Shown: positions 25,562 through 35,529 of the stretch, piece by piece
Layout: each line of letters begins with the position of its first letter
How positions within the stretch are numbered: the first letter of the stretch is position 1
Source of the DNA: JAGOEY01 sp017997515
GTDB lineage: Bacteria > Pseudomonadota > Gammaproteobacteria > Burkholderiales > Burkholderiaceae_C
Assembly (NCBI GenBank): GCA_026314275.1
Contig: CP111109.1
Location: 806,001-870,000 of the forward strand
Length of the DNA: 64,000 nucleotides
Direction: 5' to 3'
The notes under the pieces: generated by a model
The model's input: the letters and a program-made list of their open reading frames with translations, nothing else
The model's database searches: none
What the model was told of the DNA's origin: nothing
Made by a program: the position numbers and the translations under genes

Positions 25562-26395
25562 CTAAATCCCCAGGCGTTTGCAGAGCTCCAGCGTCGCACT
25601 GCTCTGGTTCATGGTGTAGAAATGCAGGCCGGGCGCGCCCCCCGCACGCAGGCGCGCACACAGGTCGGTCACCACGTCCAGTCCAAAGGCTTTGATGGAG
25701 GCAGAGTCGTCGCCAAAACCCTGCAGCCGCAGGCGGATCCAGCGCGGGATTTCAGCGCCACAGGCGTCGCTGAAACGCATCAGCTGGGTCGAGCTGCCAA
25801 TCGGCATGATGCCCGGCACGACAGGCACGGTCAGCCCCAGGCGCTGCGACTCGTCCACGAAGCGGAAGTAGGCGTCGGCGTTGTAGAAATACTGGGTGAT
25901 GGCGGCATCGGCCCCGGCGCGTACCTTGGCGGCATAGGCCTGCAGGTCGGACTCTGCGCTGCGGGCCTGCGGGTGCACCTCGGGGTAGGCTGCCACTTCA
26001 ATATGGAAGTCGTGCCCGGTCTCGGCGCGGATAAAGGCCACCAGGTCGCTCGCGTACTGGAACTCACCACCCGCGCCATACCCGCTGGGCAGGTCGCCGC
26101 GCAAGGCCACCAGGCGTTTGACGCCCATGGCCTTGAGCGTGGCGAGCTGGCCACGCACGGTGTCGCGGGTCGCACCAATACACGAGAAGTGCGAAGCGGC
26201 GCTGACGCCCTCCGCCAGGATCTCGCTGACCGTGCCAAAGGTGCCTTCTTGGGTCGAGCCCCCCGCACCAAAAGTCACCGAACAGAACTCGGGCTTGAGC
26301 GCGTACAGCGACTGGCGCACGGCGCGCAGCTTGACCGCCCCTTCAGGCGTCTTGGGCGGAAAAAACTCCACACTCACAGGAAATTTTGCGGACAT
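25562..26395 (-). CDS. metF: Methylenetetrahydrofolate reductase
   Basis: 277 residues. Makes 5-methyl-THF for methionine synthesis using FAD and NADH. TIM-barrel flavoprotein: SVEFFPPKTPEG at the start, FCSVTFGAGGSTQEGT, LVALRGDLPSGYG and QYFYNADAYFRFVD. Last gene of the ahcY-tlyA-metF series, 5 bp after tlyA, so it should follow the SAH riboswitch upstream of ahcY and link homocysteine supply with remethylation. Confidence 0.97.
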   Translation of the reverse strand: MSAKFPVSVEFFPPKTPEGAVKLRAVRQSLYALKPEFCSVTFGAGGSTQEGTFGTVSEILAEGVSAASHFSCIGATRDTVRGQLATLKAMGVKRLVALRGDLPSGYGAGGEFQYASDLVAFIRAETGHDFHIEVAAYPEVHPQARSAESDLQAYAAKVRAGADAAITQYFYNADAYFRFVDESQRLGLTVPVVPGIMPIGSSTQLMRFSDACGAEIPRWIRLRLQGFGDDSASIKAFGLDVVTDLCARLRAGGAPGLHFYTMNQSSATLELCKRLGI

Positions 26396-26400
26396 GGGTT

Positions 26401-27180
26401 TCAGCCCTTTCTAGCGTGCAAAAAGAATTCACGGTTGCCGTCGCCACCCTCAACCGGGCTGTCGAACCAGGCTTGCACTTTCAGGCCCAGCTCGTCACAG
26501 CAGTCGCGCAGGCGCTGCTCGACCACGCCATAAAACGCCTCTTCACGCACGATGCCGCCTTTGCCCACCTGGCCGGGCTGCAGTTCGAACTGTGGCTTGA
26601 CCAGCACCAGCAAGTCGCCGTCGGCCGCCAGAAACGGCACCACGGCGGGCAACACCAGCGTGAGGGAGATGAAGGACAAATCGGCCACCACCACTGCAAA
26701 TTCAAGGTCAAATTGGCCTTCAGCGACCGCCTCTTCTGCGCAAGCAGCTATCAAATCAGTAGCAACCAGCGCACGGGCGTTGACCTGCTCGATACACAGC
26801 ACACGCTCGTCCTCGCGCATGCGCTGGTGCAACTGGCCCTGCCCCACGTCCACACCCACCACCCGCGCTGCACCGTGCTGCAGCAGGCAGTCGGTGAAGC
26901 CGCCGGTGGACTGGCCGACGTCGAGGCAGAGTTTGCCGGTGACGTCGAGCCCGGTGGTGCGCAACGCGCCCTCCAGCTTCAGGCCACCGCGCGACACGTA
27001 GCGTGCCTCGGCGTCGTTCAGCAGCTCCAGCGGCGCATCTTCCGGGATGTCGTCCTTGTTTTTGGCAACGGTACGCCAGACGTCGCCGTCCTGCCAGCGC
27101 AAACCGCCCGCAATCAGGCGCACGGCTTGTGAACGGGACGCGGCGAGGCCGCGTTCTACTAAAAGTTGATCAGCACGCAA
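26401..27180 (-). CDS. tlyA: TlyA family rRNA (cytidine-2'-O)-methyltransferase
   Basis: 259 residues: N-terminal S4 domain (MRADQLLVERGLAASRSQAV) and an FtsJ-like Rossmann domain with LCLDVGQSTGGFTDCLLQHG as SAM site and VVADLSFISL as catalytic region. Homologues 2'-O-methylate 16S and 23S rRNA. Residues near 135-155 (VATDLIAACAEEAVAEGQFD) come from a family A repeat read in frame. Sits between ahcY (10 bp upstream) and metF (5 bp downstream), an SAM-using enzyme in an SAH-recycling operon. Confidence 0.88.
   Translation of the reverse strand: MRADQLLVERGLAASRSQAVRLIAGGLRWQDGDVWRTVAKNKDDIPEDAPLELLNDAEARYVSRGGLKLEGALRTTGLDVTGKLCLDVGQSTGGFTDCLLQHGAARVVGVDVGQGQLHQRMREDERVLCIEQVNARALVATDLIAACAEEAVAEGQFDLEFAVVVADLSFISLTLVLPAVVPFLAADGDLLVLVKPQFELQPGQVGKGGIVREEAFYGVVEQRLRDCCDELGLKVQAWFDSPVEGGDGNREFFLHARKG
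26706..26765 (+). repeat. Interspersed repeat family A, copy 8 (inside tlyA)
   Basis: AAATTGGCCTTCAGCG, then TGCGCAAGCAGCTATC and TAGCA. Antisense to tlyA and read through in frame. Confidence 0.6.
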
Positions 27181-27190
27181 AATAGGCCGA

Positions 27191-28624
<1,434 letters not shown>

Positions 28625-28674
28625 GGGGGAACTCCACAACAAGTTTGAAACATGCCGCTGCACAAGAGGGAGTC

Positions 28675-28710
28675 TGAAAAAGAAAACTCACCGCGAGAAC
28701 AGCGGGTGAG
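28675..28710 (-). terminator. Intrinsic terminator in the ahcY leader, the likely switching element
   Basis: On the minus strand CTCACC(C)GC - 7-base loop - GCGGTGAG is followed by TTTTCTTTTT. The 5' arm overlaps the riboswitch pseudoknot strand (CGCTC, 28712-28708). The two folds exclude each other, so SAH binding should prevent termination. Confidence 0.75.
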
Positions 28711-28790
28711 CGTGGTTGCGATGTGTGTCCGAGCCTCACGCTCCTCATCTGCACATGCGGATGGGTGCGCTGCAACGCTCCTCGGAGGGC
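28705..28790 (-). promoter_or_regulatory. S-adenosylhomocysteine (SAH) riboswitch upstream of ahcY
   Basis: Read 5'-3' on the minus strand: TCCGAGGAGCGTTGCAGCGC, a variable hairpin, then GAGGCTCGGA closing stem P1 (28781-28786 with 28728-28733), then CGCTCA. The GAGCG of the 5' core (28780-28776) can pair with CGCTC (28712-28708) as the known pseudoknot. CCGAGGAGCGyUGC and GGCUCGG are the conserved core of the SAH class found upstream of ahcY in Burkholderiales. It turns ahcY-tlyA-metF on when SAH accumulates. Confidence 0.9.
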
Positions 28791-28954
28791 GGATTTTAGC
28801 GCAGCCCGTAACGGGGACCTGTAAAATCGCCCATCCTGGCACCCGGCTGCCTGCCACACACCGTGGCCAGCCTCCAGCAACCCATCCTGTACCGAGGCCT
28901 GTCGCCCGGGGGCACAACCCCGTTGCACAGCCCTGACCCTCTTCTGGAACCCCT

Positions 28955-30589
28955 GTGTCCTACGTCTCAGAAACCCGCCGCCGCCGCACGTTTGCCATCA
29001 TTTCCCACCCCGACGCGGGTAAAACCACGCTGACGGAAAAACTGTTGCTGTTCTCGGGCGCAATCCAGATCGCGGGCTCGGTCAAGGCGCGTAAGGCCAG
29101 CCGCCACGCCACGTCCGACTGGATGGAGATTGAAAAACAACGGGGTATCTCGGTCGCATCCAGCGTGATGCAGATGGTGTACCGCGAGCATGTCATCAAC
29201 CTGCTCGACACCCCCGGGCACAAGGACTTCAGCGAAGACACCTACCGTGTGCTGACCGCCGTAGACTCGGCGCTGATGGTGATTGACGCCGCCAACGGTG
29301 TGGAAGCCCAGACCCGCCGCCTGATCGAGGTGTGCCGCCAGCGCGACACCCCCATCATCACCTTCGTCAACAAGATGGACCGCGAAGTGCGCGAACCGCT
29401 GGACATCCTGGACGAGATCGAGCGCGAACTGGGCATGCCCTGTGTGCCCATGACCTGGCCCGTGGGCCAGGGCAAGACCTTCGGCGGCATCATGAACCTG
29501 CGCACGCAGGCGATGACGGTGTTCGACTCGGGCAAGGAACGCCTGCCGCAGGAGTTTGAAACCATCGACCTGGCCAACCGCGAGGCACTGCTGCAGCGTT
29601 TTGGCCACGAGTTTGAAACCGCCGAACAAAGCATGGAACTCGCCGCCGGGGCCTCCCCCGCCTGGGACCGCGAGGCGTTTTTGGCCGGCAAACAAACCCC
29701 CGTCTTCTTCGGCTCCGGCGTGAACAACTTCGGCGTGATGGAAGTACTGGACGCGCTGGTGGATTTGGCCCCGTCGCCCCAGCCGCGCACCAGTACCACC
29801 CTGGTCAACCGCCAACCCGTGGTGAAAGAGATCCTGCCCGAAGACAAGGACTTTGCCGGCGTGGTGTTTAAGGTGCAGGCCAACATGGACGCCAACCACC
29901 GTGACCGCATCGCCTTTGTGCGTATGGCCTCGGGCAAATACACCCCCGGCATGAAACTCAAGGTGATGCGCACCGCCAAGGAGCTGCGCCCCACCAGCGT
30001 GGTGACCTTCATGAGCCAGCGGCGTGAAGCGGTCGAAGAGGCCTACGCCGGTGACATCGTGGGTTTCACCACCCATGGCGGCGTGCAGCTCGGCGATACC
30101 ATCACCGACGGTGCCAACCTGCAGTTCACTGGCCTGCCCTTCTTTGCGCCCGAGCTGTTCATGACCGTGATCCTGAAAAACCCGTTGCGCACCAAACAAC
30201 TCCAGCAAGGCCTGGCCCAGCTCGGCGAAGAAGGTGCCATCCAGGTGTTTCGCCCCGAAGTCGGCGGCCCGATGCTGCTGGGCGCCATTGGCCAGCTGCA
30301 GTTTGAAGTGGTGCAGCACCGCCTGAAGGGTGAATACGACTGCGACGTGCGTATGGAGGGCTGCCAGTACACAGGTGCCCGCTGGATTACGGCAGACACG
30401 CCGCAGGAACTCAAAGACTTCGTTAACGCCTACCCGGTGCGGATGGCGCTGGACGCGGCCAACACGCTGGCCTACCTGTGCACGTCACCGTATGACGTGC
30501 GGCTGGCACAGGAGCGGTTTCCGAAGATCCACTTCCACCCACTGCGGGAGCATGCGGGGTTGAGTTTGCAAAGCGCCAACGGGGGTTAG
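28955..30589 (+). CDS. prfC: Peptide chain release factor 3
   Basis: 544 residues. GTPase that removes RF1/RF2 from the ribosome after termination. Starts at GTG 28955 (MSYVSETRRRRTFAIISHPD) with G1 SHPDAGKTT, G3 DTPGHKDF and G4 NKMD, and the switch segment RGISVASSVMQM. Closely related to EF-G but lacks domain IV, and the length is right for RF3. The 330 bp gap to ahcY holds the riboswitch on the other strand and otherwise only the prfC promoter region. Confidence 0.97.
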   Translation: MSYVSETRRRRTFAIISHPDAGKTTLTEKLLLFSGAIQIAGSVKARKASRHATSDWMEIEKQRGISVASSVMQMVYREHVINLLDTPGHKDFSEDTYRVLTAVDSALMVIDAANGVEAQTRRLIEVCRQRDTPIITFVNKMDREVREPLDILDEIERELGMPCVPMTWPVGQGKTFGGIMNLRTQAMTVFDSGKERLPQEFETIDLANREALLQRFGHEFETAEQSMELAAGASPAWDREAFLAGKQTPVFFGSGVNNFGVMEVLDALVDLAPSPQPRTSTTLVNRQPVVKEILPEDKDFAGVVFKVQANMDANHRDRIAFVRMASGKYTPGMKLKVMRTAKELRPTSVVTFMSQRREAVEEAYAGDIVGFTTHGGVQLGDTITDGANLQFTGLPFFAPELFMTVILKNPLRTKQLQQGLAQLGEEGAIQVFRPEVGGPMLLGAIGQLQFEVVQHRLKGEYDCDVRMEGCQYTGARWITADTPQELKDFVNAYPVRMALDAANTLAYLCTSPYDVRLAQERFPKIHFHPLREHAGLSLQSANGG

Positions 30590-30597
30590 TCGTTTAT

Positions 30598-30618
30598 CCC
30601 CCCGCCGCGCGGCGGGGG
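30598..30618. terminator. GC-rich hairpin between converging prfC and acyl-CoA reductase genes
   Basis: CCCCCGCCGC-GCGGCGGGGG is a near-perfect palindrome without a T run. It could stop or stall transcription on both strands or just stabilise 3' ends. Confidence 0.45.
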
Positions 30619-30644
30619 TGCAAAACTTGCCATGCACCGCTGTT

Positions 30645-32630
30645 TTAGAAGTGGATGCCCCGCATCATTTGCTGCATCGCCACCGCCTCTGCCGACAGCT
30701 GGGTTTTGCCGGATTTTTCGCCCTTGGCGGCGGTCGAGTCCGGGAACATACGGAAGGTGGTGTTCATGGCGATCTGCGCCACACGCGGCACCAGGGCATG
30801 CATGACCTGCCCCGTGATGCCCATGCGTGTGGCAATACGCACCGGTTTGAAGATGCAGGCCTGGGCAATCAGGTCGGCGGCTTCTTCGGGGCTCAGCGTG
30901 GGCACGTTGTTATAGATGCCCGTCGGGGCAATCATCGGCGTGCGCACCAGCGGCATGTTGATGGTGGTGAAGGTGATGCCCCGGTCCGAGAACTCGCTCG
31001 AAGCACAGCGTGTCCAGGCATCCAGCGCCGCTTTGGACGCCACATAGGCGCTGAAACGCGGGGCATTGGTCAGCACACCGATGGAGCTGATGTTGACCAC
31101 ATGCCCTTTGCGCTTGGCAGCCATACCCGGCAGCAGTCCCATGGTGACACGCAGGCAGCCAAAGTAATTGAGCTGCATGGTGCGCTCAAAGTCGTGGAAC
31201 CGGTCGTAGCTGGACTCGATGGCACGGCGGATGGAACGCCCGGCGTTGTTGATGAGGAAGTCCACACCGCCATGGGTTTCGACCAGCTGCTGCACAAACC
31301 GGTCACAGTCAGCCATATCGGCAATATCAGCGGCATAGGCGATGAACTGGTAACCCTTGGCAGCGGCCTCTTTGCAGGCTTCATCGAGTTTGTCCTGGTC
31401 GCGGCCACAGATGATGGTGACGGCCCCGGCTTCGGCAAACTTGTGCGCTGCGGCCAGGCCAATGCCAGACGAGCCGCCGGTCACCAGCACCACTTTGCCG
31501 GCCACGGTGCCTTTGAGTGAGCGGTCGATGTGCAGGTCGGGGTCGAGGTTACGCTCCCAGTAATCCCACAGCCGCCATGCGTAGTCTTTGAGGTTGGGGC
31601 ACGACACACCACTGCCCTTCAGCGCAGCGAGGGTTTCGCGGCAGTCGAAACGGGTGGGGTAGTTCAAAAAGGTGAGCATGTCTTCGGGCAAGCCCAGGTC
31701 TTTCAGCACCGCCCCCCGGATGCGCCGCACCGGTGCCAATGCCATCAACCCCTTCTTCACCGCCCGTGGGATGAACCCCAGCAGCGCGGCGTTGACAAAC
31801 ACGTTCATCTTGGGCGCATGGGCCGCCCGGCTGAAAATGTCCAACACGTCACCCACACGGTAACCCGTGGGGTCCACCAGGTGGTAACACTTCTTGGTAA
31901 TACCCTGCTGGTGGCTGATGGTGTCGAGTGCATTCACCACAAAGTCCACCGGCACGATGTTGATCCGCCCGCCCTCCAGGCCCACCATGGGCATCCAGGG
32001 CGGCAGCAACTGGCGCATACGCTGGATGAGTTTGAAGAAGTAGTACGGGCCGTCGATCTTGTCCATCTCGCCGTTGGTGCTGTCACCCACCACCATGGCG
32101 GGGCGGTACACCGACCACGGCACCTTGCACTCCTTGCGCACGATGCCCTCACTCTCGTGTTTGGTCATGAAGTACGGGTGGTCGTAGTTCTCGGCCTCCT
32201 CGAACATGTCTTCGCGGAAGACGCCTTCGTACAAACCGGCGGCGGCGATGGACGACACATGGTGGAAGTGCCCCGCGTCAATGGCCTTGGCCAGCTCGAT
32301 GGCGTTGCGGGTGCCGTCGATGTTCACGGCCACCTGGCTTTCTTCGTCCGCATCCAGGTCGTACACGGCGGCCAGGTGGTAGACATGGCCCACAGTGCCT
32401 TTCAGCTTCTTGATGTCGTCCGCGGCAATACCCAGCTTCTTCGACGTCAGGTCGCCAAACACCGGCACCGCACGTGCCGTGCTCACGCCCCAGTAGCTGC
32501 GCAGATCGGCCACCTTGGCCGCACTTTCCTTGCGCAGCAGGAAGTAGACCACCGAGCCTTTGCGCTCCAGCAGCTTCTTCACAAGACGTTTGCCAATAAA
32601 ACCTGTTGCCCCTGTCACGAAATACTGCAT
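30645..32630 (-). CDS. Alcohol-forming fatty acyl-CoA reductase (two-domain SDR)
   Basis: 661 residues from the ATG at 32630, preceded by a perfect GGAGG. The N-terminal half is an extended SDR of the male-sterility type (YFVTGATGFIGKRLVKKLL; active-site region SSIAAAGLYEG and YFMTKHES). The C-terminal half from about 375 is a classical SDR (VVLVTGGSSGIGLAAAHKFA; NNAGRSIRRAIE; SSIGVLTNAPRFSAYVASK). Length, order and many motifs match the Marinobacter fatty acyl-CoA reductases (661 residues), which take acyl-CoA to fatty alcohol for wax esters using NADPH. A phasin gene is divergent. An Acr1-like aldehyde-forming reductase is the alternative. Confidence 0.88.
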   Translation of the reverse strand: MQYFVTGATGFIGKRLVKKLLERKGSVVYFLLRKESAAKVADLRSYWGVSTARAVPVFGDLTSKKLGIAADDIKKLKGTVGHVYHLAAVYDLDADEESQVAVNIDGTRNAIELAKAIDAGHFHHVSSIAAAGLYEGVFREDMFEEAENYDHPYFMTKHESEGIVRKECKVPWSVYRPAMVVGDSTNGEMDKIDGPYYFFKLIQRMRQLLPPWMPMVGLEGGRINIVPVDFVVNALDTISHQQGITKKCYHLVDPTGYRVGDVLDIFSRAAHAPKMNVFVNAALLGFIPRAVKKGLMALAPVRRIRGAVLKDLGLPEDMLTFLNYPTRFDCRETLAALKGSGVSCPNLKDYAWRLWDYWERNLDPDLHIDRSLKGTVAGKVVLVTGGSSGIGLAAAHKFAEAGAVTIICGRDQDKLDEACKEAAAKGYQFIAYAADIADMADCDRFVQQLVETHGGVDFLINNAGRSIRRAIESSYDRFHDFERTMQLNYFGCLRVTMGLLPGMAAKRKGHVVNISSIGVLTNAPRFSAYVASKAALDAWTRCASSEFSDRGITFTTINMPLVRTPMIAPTGIYNNVPTLSPEEAADLIAQACIFKPVRIATRMGITGQVMHALVPRVAQIAMNTTFRMFPDSTAAKGEKSGKTQLSAEAVAMQQMMRGIHF

Positions 32631-32708
32631 GCGAACCTCCGGATTGAGCGAGGATTCTTGCCCAAAGCAGGCCTGCCGCCATTCAGCACAAACCCGCATT
32701 GGGGGTAC

Positions 32709-32803
32709 ACCCCCAGGCTTCGCGGCACTGCGTGTCCGCTGCTCCTTCCCCCTTGCAGGGGGCAACACCAGCCGCCCGGCAAAGCCGGTTCGACGGTGTT
32801 TCT
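32709..32803 (+). repeat. Interspersed repeat family B, copy 5
   Basis: Full-length copy in the divergent gap between the acyl-CoA reductase and phasin genes, bordered by GGGGGTACACCCCC. Unlike most copies it does not follow a stop codon. Confidence 0.75.
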
Positions 32804-32951
32804 TGAATAAGCCAGGCCCTGTTTGCGATTTTTTTAGAACCCACTGCCTACACCCTGGCGGCACTCGCGCGTACAGTCTGTCTCCAGCACATTCCGCGCG
32901 CGTATTGAGCGCGGGCACACATCCATTTCCCACTTTATTCTGGAGCCCTCC

Positions 32952-33515
32952 ATGGTCAAAAAACTGCAAAAACTCAGCGCCGAAAAGAAACCGGGCGCCC
33001 AGCTGTCCGGCACCGTCAAAGACTCGGCCCAGCAGATCTGGCTGGCGGGCTTGGGCGCTTTTGCCAAAGCCCAGGAAGAAGGCAACAAGGTTTTTGACGC
33101 CCTGGTCAAGGAAGGCCTGTCCATCCAACGCAAAACCCAGGTGGCGGCAGAAGAGAAGATCACCGAAGCCACCAGCAAGATGACCAGCATGGCAACCGGC
33201 ATTGGCTCCAAGGCCGTGGGCCAATGGGACAAGCTGGAAAGCATTTTTGAAGAACGTGTGGCCAAGGCCTTGGGCAAACTGGGTGTCCCCACCGCCAAAG
33301 ACATCGCCGCGCTGAATGCGCGTATCGATGCCCTCAACAAAAAGGCCCCGGCAGCCGCCAAGCCGGTTGCCAAAGCCGCCCCAGCCAAACCCAAGGCCGC
33401 TGCAAAACCGGCAGCCAAAGCCGTCAAACCGGCCCAGCCCGCAGCCAAACGCAAGGTGACCAAGCCTGCTGCTCCAGCCGCCGCACCTGCAGGCGACACA
33501 AACAAGGCTGAATAA
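32952..33515 (+). CDS. Phasin family protein (polyhydroxyalkanoate granule-associated)
   Basis: 187 residues. The N-terminal 125 residues form amphipathic helix (DSAQQIWLAGLGAFAKAQEE; leucine/alanine faces), the phasin domain that coats storage granules. The rest is a Lys/Ala/Pro tail (AAKPAAKAVKPAQPAAKRKV) like the histone-like tail of PhaF, which ties granules to DNA and helps share them between daughter cells. It is divergent from the fatty acyl-CoA reductase and followed by a TetR gene of the PhaD type. Confidence 0.88.
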   Translation: MVKKLQKLSAEKKPGAQLSGTVKDSAQQIWLAGLGAFAKAQEEGNKVFDALVKEGLSIQRKTQVAAEEKITEATSKMTSMATGIGSKAVGQWDKLESIFEERVAKALGKLGVPTAKDIAALNARIDALNKKAPAAAKPVAKAAPAKPKAAAKPAAKAVKPAQPAAKRKVTKPAAPAAAPAGDTNKAE

Positions 33516-33601
33516 GCCCCGTGTGTGCCGCCTCTACAGGCGGCACACACACGGGCCAGGATTAATCTGCACAAATGCACTCTCCGTGTGATTCGTGCAG
33601 A

Positions 33602-33788
33602 GCATCCCTAGGATGCCTGTCGGACTTGGGGAGCGCCGGCTGCAAATCGACCGCAGCGGTCCATTTTTCACCGTCTTTTTGACCCATAGCGGGGCTATGG
33701 GCCTGCAAATCCGGCAAAAACTGTCCTCGCTGGGGCCGATTTTCGCTTTCGACGCCCCAAGTCCGACAGGCTCCTAGCGGCATCCCTA
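33602..33788. mobile_element. MITE-like palindromic element with 9-bp flanking repeats
   Basis: About 169 bp (33611-33779). Its ends are inverted repeats around GCCTGTCGGACTTGGGG (33615-33631) and CCCCAAGTCCGACAGGC (33755-33771), extending to CTAGGA on both sides with one extra base. Inside are further hairpins (CCCATAGC/GCTATGGG; GACCGC/GCGGTC). The direct repeat GCATCCCTA flanks it at 33602-33610 and 33780-33788, as expected for a target duplication. No gene is encoded. The remaining gap to the TetR gene shows no other feature. Confidence 0.6.
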
Positions 33789-33860
33789 ATGGCTGCTGTC
33801 ATGGTCTTGGGTTAGAGTCTTTGCGCACGGAGTCACATACACAGGGGGGCAAAGACATCC

Positions 33861-34526
33861 ATGGTGAAAAAGGCGCCACGCCGCACCGCAGAACGGATTC
33901 TGGAAGTCACGCTGGAGCTGTTCAACCGCTTCGGTGAGCCCAATGTCTCCACCACGCTGATATCGGCCGAGCTGAATATCAGCCCCGGCAATCTCTACTA
34001 CCATTACCCCGCCAAAGACGAGCTGATCAACGCCCTGTTTGACCGCTACGAACATTCGCTGGGGGAATTGCTCAACGCCAGTGATGGTGTGCGTGATGTA
34101 GAGGATGCCTGGTTCTTCATGCACACCCTGTTTGAGCTGATCTGGCAGTACCGCTTCCTGTACCGCGACCTGAACGACCTGCTCAGCAAGAACCGCCGGC
34201 TGGAAACCCATTTCCAGTGGGTGCTGAAAAACAAGACACGCGCCATCAAGTCCATGCTCGACGGCATGGGCCGCGCCGGTGCCGTCCACATCGACGCCCG
34301 CGAACTGGACGCCACCGCCACCACCATGGTGGTGGTAGCCACCTACTGGCTCAGTTATGAATATGTGCGCGACCCCCGCCGTGCACTGGAGCCGGAGCAT
34401 GCCCAGCTGGCGCTGCTGCGGGGTGCCCACCACACTTTGTCCCTGCTGCTGCCCTACCTGGAGCCCGGGCAACGCGCCCACCTGCTGGGCCTGGCGGCTG
34501 CCTATACTGAACCCGCCGCCCCCTAA
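33861..34526 (+). CDS. TetR family regulator (PhaD-like)
   Basis: 221 residues. HTH at about 10-55: TAERILEVTLELFNRFGEPN, TTLISAELNISPGNLYYHY, PAKDELI. The NLYYHYPxKDEL motif and the long C-terminal helical domain resemble PhaD-type regulators of granule-associated genes. The phasin gene upstream and TPR gene 21 bp downstream make granule or fatty-acyl sensing likely, though not proven. Confidence 0.88.
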   Translation: MVKKAPRRTAERILEVTLELFNRFGEPNVSTTLISAELNISPGNLYYHYPAKDELINALFDRYEHSLGELLNASDGVRDVEDAWFFMHTLFELIWQYRFLYRDLNDLLSKNRRLETHFQWVLKNKTRAIKSMLDGMGRAGAVHIDARELDATATTMVVVATYWLSYEYVRDPRRALEPEHAQLALLRGAHHTLSLLLPYLEPGQRAHLLGLAAAYTEPAAP

Positions 34527-34547
34527 AACGAATACAAGGAGACACCT

Positions 34548-35321
34548 ATGCCGAAATGGACGACCTTCCCCCACACCGGCGACTACACGTTCGATGCCGC
34601 CAGTGCCAAGAAACAATGGGCACGGCTGCACACGGGAGACGCGGAGCCGCTGCCCAAGGACGCAGAAGTGCTCAAGGCCTGGGTTCTGTTCCACAACGGC
34701 GACTTCCAGAAGGCGGCCGAGGCCGGCTTGAAGGCAGGCGGCCATGGCATCACGGTGGCCAACAAGGCCACCGCCATGTACGCCACCTACCTGGAGCCGA
34801 AGGAAAAAACCAAACTCGACCTGTTCATGGAAGTGGCCGCACGCGCCGAAGCCCAGGCCGCAGAAACCCCCGACAACGCCAACGCCTGGTACTGGCACGC
34901 CTATGCGCTGGGACGTTACAGCCAGGGCATCAGCGTCGCCAAAGCCCTGGCGCAGGGCCTGGGCGGCAAAGTGAAAGAGTCGCTGGAAAAAACCATCCAA
35001 CTCGCACCCCGCCACGCCGACGCCCACATTGCCCTGGGAGCCTTCCACGCCGAAGTGATCGACAAGGTAGGGTCGCTGATTGGCAGCATGACCTACGGCG
35101 TGAAAAAAGACACCGGCCTCAAACTCTTCCAGGAAGCCCTGCGCCTGAACCCAGGCTCGGCCATCGCCATGGTCGAGTACGCCAACGCCATGGTCATGCT
35201 GGACGGCGACAAAAAGATCAAGGAAGCCACCAAGCTTTACGAACAGGCAGCCGCCGCTACCCCCGTCGACGCCATGGAACGGCTGGACGTGGAGATGGCC
35301 AAAGCCGAACTGGAAGAATAG
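34548..35321 (+). CDS. TPR-like helical-repeat protein of unknown function
   Basis: 257 residues, no signal peptide. Helical pairs with TPR-like spacing are visible: AWVLFHNGDFQKAAEAGLKA (about 45), ANAWYWHAYALGRYSQGI (about 108), ADAHIALGAFHAEV (about 155), TGLKLFQEALRLNPGSAIAM (about 190) and EATKLYEQAAAATP near the end. Such proteins are scaffolds. It follows the TetR gene by 21 bp and is probably cotranscribed. A family B repeat starts 5 nt after the stop codon. Confidence 0.8.
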   Translation: MPKWTTFPHTGDYTFDAASAKKQWARLHTGDAEPLPKDAEVLKAWVLFHNGDFQKAAEAGLKAGGHGITVANKATAMYATYLEPKEKTKLDLFMEVAARAEAQAAETPDNANAWYWHAYALGRYSQGISVAKALAQGLGGKVKESLEKTIQLAPRHADAHIALGAFHAEVIDKVGSLIGSMTYGVKKDTGLKLFQEALRLNPGSAIAMVEYANAMVMLDGDKKIKEATKLYEQAAAATPVDAMERLDVEMAKAELEE

Positions 35322-35325
35322 GCGC

Positions 35326-35421
35326 ACCCCCAGGCTGCGCGGACTTCGTTCCGCTGCTCCCGCCCCCTTGCAGGGAGCAACACCAGTGGACTGGCAAAGC
35401 CAGATCCACGGTGTTTTCTGG
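35326..35421 (+). repeat. Interspersed repeat family B, copy 6
   Basis: Full-length: ACCCCCAGGCTGCGCGG, central hairpin CCCCTTGCAGGG, then CCAGTGGACTGGCAAAGCC and TCCACGGTGTTT. Starts 5 nt after the TPR gene stop codon. Confidence 0.75.
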
Positions 35422-35460
35422 AGGAGCTGCCTTGCTGCGCTCGACAGCAAGGGGATGATC

Positions 35461-35516
35461 GGTATTTATTTGATAGCACGCTGCGCTCACCCACTGTGCG
35501 CCAGAGGCCAATTTCA
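35461..35516 (-). repeat. Interspersed repeat family A, copy 9
   Basis: Minus orientation: GGCCTCTGGCGCAC, then GAGCGCAGCGTGCTATC. Confidence 0.6.
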
Positions 35517-35529
35517 TTCATAAAATCAG

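Noticed and set aside
28967..30319. 450-codon minus-strand frame opposite prfC
   Set aside because: His/Gly-rich antisense shadow; prfC has all GTPase motifs on the other strand.
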